NCBI RefSeq assembly: GCF_000380505.1
Contig: NZ_AQYH01000007.1
Coordinates: 310,001 to 374,000 of the forward strand
Length of the DNA stretch: 64,000 nt
Origin: Kaistia granuli DSM 23481
GTDB taxonomy: Bacteria > Pseudomonadota > Alphaproteobacteria > Rhizobiales > Kaistiaceae
Reading direction: 5' to 3'
In this document: one piece after another, positions 16,083 through 23,864 of the stretch
How positions within the stretch are numbered: the first letter of the stretch is position 1
How the letters are laid out: every line of letters starts with the position of its first letter
The notes under the pieces: generated by a model
What the model was told of the DNA's origin: nothing
The model's input: the letters and a program-made list of their open reading frames with translations, nothing else
Database searches by the model: none
Translations under genes and position numbers: made by a program

Positions 16083-16555
16083 CGGATCTCGCCTTTTCGA
16101 GCCTCGCGCTTCGATCCGACTTCATCGGCACCGTCGCCGACCGGATGTGGCATGCCTGGTGGCGCGAGGCGGGCGAGCCGCTTTCGACCCTGCTCGGCCA
16201 CCTGCGCGAGTTCCGCAACGATGCCATCCCGCTCGGCATCGTCGCCCATCGCGACGACGACTTTGTCGGTTCGGCGCTGCTGATCGACAGCGACCTCGAG
16301 GAGCGGCCGCAATATTCACCCTGGCTGGCGGCGCTGTGGGTCGAGCCGGAGGCGCGCTCGCGCGGCGTCGCCACGGCGCTCAGCGATCGCATCCTCGCCG
16401 AAGCGGCGGCGCTCGGGCACGAGAGCGTCTATCTCTGCGCCAGCGCCGACAAGGCAGCCTACTACCTCGCGCGCGGCTGGCAGGAGGTCGAGCGCGATGT
16501 CGGCGAGCACCGGCTGGCGGTCTTCGTCAAGCCGACAGGCGCTCCCGGGCGATAG
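16079..16555 (+). CDS. GNAT family N-acetyltransferase
   Basis: A 158-residue GNAT protein. The acetyl-CoA binding motif A is LAALWVEPEARSRGVATALSDRIL (R-x-x-G-x-A pattern), preceded by motif D/beta strands DDDFVGSALLIDSD and followed by VYLCASADKAAYYLARGWQEVER, typical of the fold's C-terminal strand. The substrate is unknown. The start is a GTG at 16079 that overlaps the patatin stop (GTGA), so it is the third gene of a translationally coupled operon after bdhA and the patatin gene. Confidence 0.82.
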   Translation: MTDLAFSSLALRSDFIGTVADRMWHAWWREAGEPLSTLLGHLREFRNDAIPLGIVAHRDDDFVGSALLIDSDLEERPQYSPWLAALWVEPEARSRGVATALSDRILAEAAALGHESVYLCASADKAAYYLARGWQEVERDVGEHRLAVFVKPTGAPGR

Positions 16556-16565
16556 GATCTTCCTT

Positions 16566-16681
16566 CGCCTCTCCCTGAGGGATCGACGCCCGCAGGGCGG
16601 CGGGAGGGTTTACGGCCCCACCGGATGGCTCCTCAACCCCTCACCGGCTCTTCGAGCCGACCTCTCCCGGCGGGAGAGGTG
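16566..16681. repeat. CT-rich palindromic repeats after the GNAT gene
   Basis: The gap contains a 10-bp perfect palindrome centred at 16670 (ACCTCTCCCG and CGGGAGAGGT, 16660-16680) and further CT/GA-rich inverted segments from 16566. It belongs to the same style of intergenic palindrome found at 34809, 36091 and 46964. Confidence 0.55.
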
Positions 16682-16780
16682 AAGGCGGGATTCCCTCCGA
16701 CCGGTCCGGTGCTTTACGAACCGGCGCGCCATCGTGTTAGATCGCGCAATGGTTCAGAAAATGCACTCAGGGCGGAATGA

Positions 16781-17719
16781 ATGGCCAAGCATAAGATTGC
16801 GATCATCGGTCTCGGCAAGATCACGCAGGACCAGCATCTGCCGGTGATCGACAAGAGCGGCGACTTCGAGGTCGCCGCCGTCGTCAGTCAGCGCGGCCTG
16901 AGCCATAACGGCGTTCCGAGCTTCAAGACGGCGGCCGAGCTCTACGCGGCGATGCCGGAGATCGGCATCGTCTCGGTCAACACGCCGCCGGATGTCCGCC
17001 ATGCGATCGCACGCGAGGCGCTCGTTGCCGGCAAGCATGTCCTGCTCGAGAAGCCGCCGGCGGCGACCTTGGCCGAGTTCGAGGATCTGAAGGCGTTTGC
17101 CGAGGCTGAGGGCAAGGTTCTCTTCGCCACCTGGCATTCGCAGTTCAACCCGGCGGTCGACGAGGCGAAGGCGTTGCTCGCCAAACAAGGCGTGCGCTCG
17201 GTCAAGATCGAGTGGCGCGAGGACGTCAAGAAGTGGCATCCGGGCCAGGACTGGGTCTGGGAGCCGGGCGGCTTCGGCGTCTTCGATCCCGGCATCAACG
17301 CGCTCTCCATCTTCGTCAAGATCCTGCCCTTCGCGCCTTTCGTGAAGGCGGCGGAGCTGACCTATCCGGCGAACCGTCAGACGCCGATCGCCGCCAAGCT
17401 CGTCTTCGGCAGCGCAGCCGCTTCCGCCCCGGCGCTCACCGCCGATTTCGACTGGCGCGAGCAGGGCGACGAGAAGTGGCACATGACCATCGAGACGGCC
17501 GACGGCAAGAAGCTTCGCCTCTACAAGGGCGGCGCGGCGCTGGAGGTCGATGGCAAGCTGGTCGTCGAGGCGCCGAGCGAGGAATATGAGCGGATCTACG
17601 CGCATTTCGCTGACCTGCTCGCGTCGGGCAAGAGCGATGTCGATGGATCGCCGCTGCGGCTGGTGGCCGACGCGATGCTGGTCGGCCGGCGAAACGTGAC
17701 GGACGCCTTCGACTGGTAG
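16781..17719 (+). CDS. D-galactose / L-arabinose 1-dehydrogenase (Gfo/Idh/MocA family)
   Basis: A 312-residue NAD(P)-dependent oxidoreductase. The N-terminal Rossmann part has IIGLGKITQDQHLP, then the family lysine motif LLEKPPAAT; the C-terminal part has FATWHSQFNPAV, VKKWHPGQDWVWEPGGFGVFDPGINALS and LRLVADAMLVGRR. These segments match Azospirillum L-arabinose/D-galactose 1-dehydrogenase closely, the first enzyme of the non-phosphorylative pentose/galactose route, giving the sugar lactone. No lactonase or dehydratase is next to it, so it may serve a dispersed pathway. It appears to be a single-gene unit with ATG 16781. Confidence 0.82.
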   Translation: MAKHKIAIIGLGKITQDQHLPVIDKSGDFEVAAVVSQRGLSHNGVPSFKTAAELYAAMPEIGIVSVNTPPDVRHAIAREALVAGKHVLLEKPPAATLAEFEDLKAFAEAEGKVLFATWHSQFNPAVDEAKALLAKQGVRSVKIEWREDVKKWHPGQDWVWEPGGFGVFDPGINALSIFVKILPFAPFVKAAELTYPANRQTPIAAKLVFGSAAASAPALTADFDWREQGDEKWHMTIETADGKKLRLYKGGAALEVDGKLVVEAPSEEYERIYAHFADLLASGKSDVDGSPLRLVADAMLVGRRNVTDAFDW

Positions 17720-17817
17720 TTGTCCGCCGGTCGGAACGGATGGCCAGCGCCGCGCATTGAAGACAGCAGGATTTCGGCTGTGAGGCGACGTTGGGCACAA
17801 ACGAGACGGGCGCGAAC

Positions 17818-19185
17818 ATGGCACGATGGCGACATGTCCGATCCGGGATAGGCGGCTTGCTGGCCGCCTTTCTCGTGACCGCGATGCCGATCGAAGCGCG
17901 GGCGATCAGCCCGGACGAACTGTTCCAGAAGATCATCCCCAAGGTGGACCCGGGCTCCGAGCGCAAGCCGGCGAAGCGGCGGACGCAGCGTGCCACCCCG
18001 GCCGCGCCGCAGGCGAAGGCCGCGTTGCCGGAAGGCGCGAAGAGCGACGCGTCGCCGGCGATGCCATTGCCGGCGCGCCGTCCGGACGCCGCGGCAGAGC
18101 CCCCGGTCGCCGCTGTCGCCGTGCCGGTCACGCCGGCGCCGGTTGTTGCGGACCGTCCGGCGACGCCCTTGCCCCGCTCCAAGCCCGAGAGCGAGCGCAA
18201 GGCAGCCGGTCTGGTGGCGATTCCGCCTCCCGCCGATGCCGCCGTCGAAAAAGTGACGACCGAAACCGTGCCGGCGGATCCTGCCCTGGCGGCGGGCGCG
18301 GCGGCGGCGTTGGCCGGGGCGGTTCCTGCCGATCCGCCGACAGCCGAACAGCTGGCGTTCGCGCCGCCCGTCCTGCCGAGCGCGCTGAAGCCGGCGCCCG
18401 GTGAAGCGGGCGGGCGAAACACCGACGGCAGCCTGAAGAAATCCGACCGGTTGCCGCCGCCGCAGAAGGAGGCGGCGATCGCGTCGCCGGAGGCCGCCGC
18501 GACGGCCGGGGAAGGGCCGCTTGACGAAGTCGGGCGTGCGCCAGCCAATCTGCCGGCGCCGTTACCGACTCCGCGGCGAAAGCCCGAGATCGTGATGGCG
18601 GCGATGATCCCGACCGTCACGCCAGCGTTGCCGGAGGGGCTCGCCGCCTGCCGTGCGTCGATGGCGAGCATGAAGATCTCCGCCAAGGCTCTCCCGGCGA
18701 TCCAGTCCGGCAGTTGCGGTGGTCCGGATCCGTTCGATGTGAGCGAACTGGAGGGCGGGGCGATCGATCTGAGCCCGGCCGCCAAGGTCAATTGTGCGGT
18801 GGCGACGACGCTGGCGCGCTGGATCGAGGAAGATATCCAGCCCTCAGCGCAGGCGCTGCTCGGGGGGCGTGTCACGGGGCTGCGCATCGCCGACTCCTAT
18901 TCCTGTCGCGGTCGCAACCGGGTCGCCAACGCCCAGCTTTCCGAGCATGCCTTCCTGAACGCCGTCGACATCGGCGCCTTCGAGATCGGTGGCCGCTGGG
19001 TGACGGTGACCAAGGCCAAGGACCGCACGGAGAAGGAAGACAGTTTCCTGAAGGCGGCGCGCGTCTCGGCCTGCGACAAGTTCATGACCGTGCTCGGCCC
19101 CGGCTCGGATGGCTACCACGAGGATCACTACCACCTCGACCTGCGCCAGCGCGGCAAGGGTGCCGGCAAGAAGTATTGCCATTGA
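17818..19185 (+). CDS. extensin family protein (secreted)
   Basis: A 455-residue secreted protein: signal peptide (about residues 1-29, ending MPIEARA), a long low-complexity Pro/Ala/Lys-rich region (about 40-270), and a C-terminal extensin-like domain (about 275-455). The domain has conserved cysteines (LAACRASM, GSCGG, NCAV, YSCRGRN) and the metal-site-like end YHEDHYHLDLR, resembling D-Ala-D-Ala carboxypeptidase/VanY-like folds. It probably acts on or near peptidoglycan, but the activity is unproven. An in-frame TTG at 17791 with GAGG upstream is an alternative start; ATG 17818 gives a normal signal peptide. Confidence 0.8.
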   Translation: MARWRHVRSGIGGLLAAFLVTAMPIEARAISPDELFQKIIPKVDPGSERKPAKRRTQRATPAAPQAKAALPEGAKSDASPAMPLPARRPDAAAEPPVAAVAVPVTPAPVVADRPATPLPRSKPESERKAAGLVAIPPPADAAVEKVTTETVPADPALAAGAAAALAGAVPADPPTAEQLAFAPPVLPSALKPAPGEAGGRNTDGSLKKSDRLPPPQKEAAIASPEAAATAGEGPLDEVGRAPANLPAPLPTPRRKPEIVMAAMIPTVTPALPEGLAACRASMASMKISAKALPAIQSGSCGGPDPFDVSELEGGAIDLSPAAKVNCAVATTLARWIEEDIQPSAQALLGGRVTGLRIADSYSCRGRNRVANAQLSEHAFLNAVDIGAFEIGGRWVTVTKAKDRTEKEDSFLKAARVSACDKFMTVLGPGSDGYHEDHYHLDLRQRGKGAGKKYCH

Positions 19186-19340
19186 GCCTTGTCGGGACGC
19201 TGGCCGAGTTCCGGTCCGGCTAGGGGAATTCCTGTCGGCCCGCTGGTTGTCTCGTCGTTCCCGCTTTTGCAGCCCGATCGGAAACACAGTAATTTACCCA
19301 ACGTCAGCATGCCCTTCTCCTGTTGCGCAGAGAGGAATGG

Positions 19341-19712
19341 ATGATGCGGTACGTCGGGTCTTTCTTCGTCTTCGCCTGTCTGGTGCCGTGCGGGGCTGTC
19401 GCGGCGGAGTTGCGTTGCATCGAGGAAGCGCGCGCCTATGCGTCGCTGCCTTCCGAAGCAGCCTATGTGACGCTGGCCGATTGTGTTCAGCCCGGCATGA
19501 AATTGACGACGCCTGTCTTTGGCGCGCCGAAGGCGACCCTGTCCAGCCACGACACCAAGCGCCTGCATGACTGGCTCGGCCAGTTCGCCGGCAAGATCCC
19601 GGAAGGCAAGGGGGCCGTCATCCTGCAATGGAATGACCCCGCCTCCTTCACTGCCCGCGGCAAGGTCGAGGACGGCAAGCCGCCGATCATCGAATTCAAG
19701 TCGCAGATGTGA
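19341..19712 (+). CDS. small secreted protein of unknown function
   Basis: A protein of 123 residues that I do not recognise. It has an N-terminal signal peptide (MMRYVGSFFVFACLVPCGAVAAE) and two cysteines in the mature part. GAGG lies five bases before the first ATG (19341); the second ATG (19344) is equally possible. The stop overlaps the start of the next gene (TGATG), so the two are probably made together, one exported and one in the membrane. Confidence 0.6.
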   Translation: MMRYVGSFFVFACLVPCGAVAAELRCIEEARAYASLPSEAAYVTLADCVQPGMKLTTPVFGAPKATLSSHDTKRLHDWLGQFAGKIPEGKGAVILQWNDPASFTARGKVEDGKPPIIEFKSQM

Positions 19713-20254
19713 TGAGCGATTTCGAATTCTCGGTTTCGGTGTGGAAGCTCGTCATCTGGCGCTTCGGCATCATGATGATCGTCGCCCTACTGGTGGCGGC
19801 CGTCACCATGGCACTCTTCTTCTATCTGAGGCGTCACCGTTCGCCGGCTCCCTGGCGCCCGGCCCCGATCGGGGGCGTCGAGGCTGCCGTGGTGCTGTTC
19901 AGCATCGCCCTGATCGGTGCGATGGTCGGGGATCTCAGCGGATCCAGCCAGGAATCAATTGCCGGCCAGCTGGTTCCGGCGATCCTGACCTTGCTGGGCG
20001 TCGTCGCAGTCTATCTGTTCGGCAAGAAGCACGACGAAACGGGGCTGGTGAGCCTGGCCGTGCTGGCCTTTATCGTCACGCTGACGATCTGCTATTCGCA
20101 TGCCCTGGCGCGCAAGAACGACAAGGACGCCTTCACGTTCTGCCGGGATAAATATTCCGATGCCGCCGTTCTCGCGGATCCCCGGATCATCGAACGACTC
20201 AACGAGATCTTCGGACCCTACTGCAAGGCAGCCATCGGCCGTCACACGCAGTGA
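19712..20254 (+). CDS. small inner-membrane protein of unknown function
   Basis: A protein of about 180 residues with four predicted transmembrane segments (about 14-37, 57-75, 87-103, 115-132) and a soluble C-terminal tail containing two cysteines (TFCRDKYS and GPYCKAA). No family recognised. The ATG at 19712 shares its A with the stop of the preceding secreted protein; a GTG at 19709 is also possible. It is followed by a strong terminator. Confidence 0.6.
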   Translation: MSDFEFSVSVWKLVIWRFGIMMIVALLVAAVTMALFFYLRRHRSPAPWRPAPIGGVEAAVVLFSIALIGAMVGDLSGSSQESIAGQLVPAILTLLGVVAVYLFGKKHDETGLVSLAVLAFIVTLTICYSHALARKNDKDAFTFCRDKYSDAAVLADPRIIERLNEIFGPYCKAAIGRHTQ

Positions 20255-20258
20255 GCTT

Positions 20259-20298
20259 CGGGCGCCTGTCTCCGTCGAGGCACAGGCGCCCGTTTTTG
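20259..20298 (+). terminator. Rho-independent terminator between the convergent membrane protein and pyc
   Basis: An 11-bp perfect stem (20259-20269 with 20282-20292) is followed by TTTTT. It starts five bases after the upstream stop and ends at the pyc stop codon. Confidence 0.85.
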
Positions 20299-23200
20299 TC
20301 AGCCGAACACCACCAGAAGGTCCTTGGCGTCGATCTGGCTGCCGGCGTGGACCAGCACCTCGGCGATGGTACCGTCGCGGTCGGCGTGGATGGCGGTTTC
20401 CATCTTCATCGCCTCGATCGACAGCAGCACGTCGCCGGCCTTGACCGTCTGGCCGGCCTTGACGGCGAGCGTCGAGACGACGCCCGGCATCGGCGCGGCG
20501 ACATGGTTCGGATTGCCGTCCTCGGCCTTGCGCTTGGCGACGACCGAGCCGGCATTGGCCCGGTCGGGGACCTTGATGACGCGCGGCTGGCCGTTCAGCT
20601 CGAAGAAGACGCGGATCAGGCCTTCCTCATCGGCGTCGCCGATGGCCTGCATCCGGATCACCATGGTCTTGCCCTTTTCGAGCTCGACCAGGATCTCCTC
20701 GCCGACCGGCAGGCCGTAGAAATAGACCGGCGTCGGCAGCACGCTGGTCGGTCCCCAGTTCTGCAGGCCCTTGGCGAAGTCCGTGAAGACCTTCGGGTAC
20801 ATCAAATAGGAGGCGAGGGCGAAATCGTCGATGTCGCCATTGCCGACCTTCTCCTTGGCCGTCTTGCGCTCGGCCTCGAGATCCGCCGAAGCGATCAGCG
20901 AACCCGGACGGGCCGTCGACGGCTTCTCGCCCTTCAGCGCCTTCTTCTGGATGCCTTCCGGCCAGCCGCCCGGCGGCTGGCCGAGATCGCCGCGCATCAT
21001 CTGCACGACGGAATCCGGGAAGGCGATGTCCTTGGCCGGGTTCTCGACATCGGCGACCGAGAGGTTCTGCGACACCATCATCAGCGCCATGTCGCCAACG
21101 ACCTTCGAGGACGGCGTCACCTTGACGATGTCGCCGAACATCTGGTTGACGTCGGCATAGGCCTGCGCCACCTCGTGCCAGCGCGTGTCGAGACCGAGCG
21201 AACGGGCCTGTTCCTTCAGATTGGTGAACTGGCCGCCCGGCATCTCGTGCAGATAGACTTCCGAGGCGCCGGCCTTGAGGTCGCTCTCGAAGGCGGCGTA
21301 CTGGCCGCGCACTGCTTCCCAGTAGAACGAGATCTTGCGGATCGCGTCAGGATCGAGCCCGGTGTCGCGCTCGGAACCCTTGAGGGCTTCGGCGATCGAG
21401 CCGAGGCATGGCTGCGAGGTGAGGCCGGAGAGCGCGTCCATCGCCGCGTCGACGGCGTCGACGCCGGCTTCCACCGCCGCCAGCACGGTCGCGGCCGAAA
21501 TGCCCGACGTGTCATGCGTGTGCAGATGGATCGGCAGGTCGGTCTCGGCGCGCAGCGTCGTGATCAGCTTCTTGGCGGCGGCCGGCTTCAGCAGGCCGGC
21601 CATGTCCTTCAGGCCGATGACATGCGCGCCGGCCTTCTCCAGCTCCTTGGCGAGCGCGACATAGTACTTCAGATCGTACTTGGCGCGGTCGGGATCGAGG
21701 ATGTCGCCGGTGTAGCAGATCGCCGCCTCGAGGACCTTGCCCTCTTCGCGCACGGCGTCCATCGAGACGCGCATGTTCTCGACCCAGTTCAGGCAGTCGA
21801 ACACGCGGAAGAGGTCAACGCCGCCGGCGGCTGCCTGCTTGACGAAGAACTTGACGACGTTATCGGCGTAATTGGTGTAGCCGACGCCGTTGGCGCCGCG
21901 CAGCAGCATCTGCAGCAGGATGTTCGGCGCGCGCTCGCGCACCATGGCGAGACGCTCCCAGGGATCCTCGGTCAGGAAGCGCATCGAGACGTCGAAGGTG
22001 GCGCCGCCCCAGCATTCGAGGCTGAGCAGCCCGGGAAGGCCGCGCGCATAGGCATCGGCGATGCCGACGATGTCATGCGTGCGCATGCGGGTCGCGAGCA
22101 GCGACTGGTGCGCGTCGCGCATCGTCGTGTCGGTGACGAGCACGCGGCTCTCCGCGCGCATCCACTGGGCGAGCGCCTCGGGGCCGTGGGCGTCGAGATA
22201 CTGCTTGGTGCCCGGCGCTGGTTCGGCCGCGAATTGCGGAATCACCTTGGCGAGGGCATCGGCCTTGGGGCGCACGCGGCCGCGCGTCTCCGGATGGCCG
22301 TTGACGGTGACGTCGGCGATGTAGTTGAGCAGCTTGGTGCCGCGATCGCGCCGACGCACGGCCGAGAACAGCTCCGGCGTCGTGTCGATGAAGCGCGTCG
22401 TGTAGGAATTGTCGCGGAACTGCGGGTGGTTGATGATGTTGGCGACGAAGGTCAGGTTGGTCGCCACGCCGCGGATGCGGAACTCGCGCAGCGCGCGGTC
22501 CATGCGGGCGATCGCCTCCTGCGGCGTCGGCGCCCAGGCGGTGATCTTCTCGAGCAGCGGATCGTAGAAGCGGGTGATCACCGCGCCGGAATAGGCGGTG
22601 CCGCCGTCGAGGCGGATGCCGAAACCGGACGCCTCGCGATAGGCGGTGATGCGGCCGTAATCCGGGATGAAGTTCTGCTCGGGATCTTCGGTCGTGATGC
22701 GGCACTGCAGGGCATGGCCGTTGAGGCGGATGTCGGCCTGCTTCGGCACGCCCGATTCGGCCGTGCCGATGGCGGCGCCCTCGGCGATGTGGATCTGCGC
22801 CTTGACGATGTCGATGCCGGTCACCTGCTCGGTGACGGTGTGCTCGACCTGGATGCGCGGGTTCACTTCGATGAAGTAGAACTTGCCGGTATCGGCATCC
22901 ATCAGGAATTCGACGGTGCCGGCGCCGTAATAGTTCGAGGCCTTGGCGATCTCGACGCCGTAATCGGTGATGCCCTTGCGCTCGGCGTCCGACAGGTAGG
23001 GCGCGGGCGCGCGCTCGACGACCTTCTGGTGGCGGCGCTGCACCGAGCAATCGCGCTCATAGAGATGGACGATGTTGCCGTGCTGGTCGCCGAGGATCTG
23101 CACCTCGACGTGGCGGGCGCGCTCGACCAGCTTCTCCAGATAGATCTCGTCCTTGCCGAAGGCGGCCTTCGCCTCGCGCTTGGCGGTGATCGCATCCTTG

Positions 23201-23736
23201 AGCAGGGTCTCCTCGTCGCGGATGACGCGCATGCCGCGTCCACCGCCGCCCCAGGAGGCCTTGAGCATCAGCGGGTAGCCGATGCGGGCCGCCTCAGCCT
23301 TGATGGTCTCGATGTCGTCCGGCAGCGGGTCGGTCGCCGGCATGACCGGCACGCCGGCGGCGATCGCCAGATTGCGAGCCGCGACCTTGTTGCCGAGCAT
23401 CCGCATCGTATCGGGCGACGGGCCGATGAAGATGATGCCGGCCTCGGCGCAGGCCTCGGCGAATTCGGGGCTCTCGGCCAGAAGGCCATAGCCCGGATGG
23501 ATGGCGTCGACCTTCGCCTCGCGGGCGATGCGGATGACGTCTGCGATGTTCAGATAGGCCTCGATCGGGCCCAGGCCCTTGCCGACCTGATAGGCTTCGT
23601 CGGCCTTGAACCGGTGCAGGGCGAGTTTGTCTTCCTCGGCGAAGATCGCGACGGTTGTGATGCCCAGTTCGTTCGCAGCGCGGAAGACGCGGATGGCGAT
23701 TTCGGACCGGTTGGCGACCAGGATTTTCTTGATGGT
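20299..23736 (-). CDS. pyc: pyruvate carboxylase
   Basis: A biotin-dependent enzyme of about 1145 residues that makes oxaloacetate from pyruvate, bicarbonate and ATP. Order of domains: biotin carboxylase (about 1-460; ATP-grasp with KASWGGGGRGMR and RDCSVQRRHQKVVE), carboxyltransferase (about 530-800; TTMRDAHQSLLATR, metal site HTHDTSG), PC tetramerisation region, and C-terminal biotinyl domain with EAMKMETA. It is close to Rhizobium etli Pyc throughout and full length. The GTG at 23736, with GGGGAA upstream, matches the R. etli N-terminus; an in-frame ATG at 23754 with GGAG is the alternative and adds six residues. Confidence 0.96.
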   Translation of the reverse strand, partial: TIKKILVANRSEIAIRVFRAANELGITTVAIFAEEDKLALHRFKADEAYQVGKGLGPIEAYLNIADVIRIAREAKVDAIHPGYGLLAESPEFAEACAEAGIIFIGPSPDTMRMLGNKVAARNLAIAAGVPVMPATDPLPDDIETIKAEAARIGYPLMLKASWGGGGRGMRVIRDEETLLKDAITAKREAKAAFGKDEIYLEKLVERARHVEVQILGDQHGNIVHLYERDCSVQRRHQKVVERAPAPYLSDAERKGITDYGVEIAKASNYYGAGTVEFLMDADTGKFYFIEVNPRIQVEHTVTEQVTGIDIVKAQIHIAEGAAIGTAESGVPKQADIRLNGHALQCRITTEDPEQNFIPDYGRITAYREASGFGIRLDGGTAYSGAVITRFYDPLLEKITAWAPTPQEAIARMDRALREFRIRGVATNLTFVANIINHPQFRDNSYTTRFIDTTPELFSAVRRRDRGTKLLNYIADVTVNGHPETRGRVRPKADALAKVIPQFAAEPAPGTKQYLDAHGPEALAQWMRAESRVLVTDTTMRDAHQSLLATRMRTHDIVGIADAYARGLPGLLSLECWGGATFDVSMRFLTEDPWERLAMVRERAPNILLQMLLRGANGVGYTNYADNVVKFFVKQAAAGGVDLFRVFDCLNWVENMRVSMDAVREEGKVLEAAICYTGDILDPDRAKYDLKYYVALAKELEKAGAHVIGLKDMAGLLKPAAAKKLITTLRAETDLPIHLHTHDTSGISAATVLAAVEAGVDAVDAAMDALSGLTSQPCLGSIAEALKGSERDTGLDPDAIRKISFYWEAVRGQYAAFESDLKAGASEVYLHEMPGGQFTNLKEQARSLGLDTRWHEVAQAYADVNQMFGDIVKVTPSSKVVGDMALMMVSQNLSVADVENPAKDIAFPDSVVQMMRGDLGQPPGGWPEGIQKKALKGEKPSTARPGSLIASADLEAERKTAKEKVGNGDIDDFALASYLMYPKVFTDFAKGLQNWGPTSVLPTPVYFYGLPVGEEILVELEKGKTMVIRMQAIGDADEEGLIRVFFELNGQPRVIKVPDRANAGSVVAKRKAEDGNPNHVAAPMPGVVSTLAVKAGQTVKAGDVLLSIEAMKMETAIHADRDGTIAEVLVHAGSQIDAKDLLVVFG

Positions 23737-23864
23737 CACGTATTCCCCCAACATGAAGCAGCTCTCCGCCCTGCGAACGAGCCTCTGGACACTTGCTTAC
23801 AAGGTTTGTGCGGGTGCGAAAAGGCCGCAGGTTTATGTTGCGGTGCGAGTAAAATCGGGCTGTT

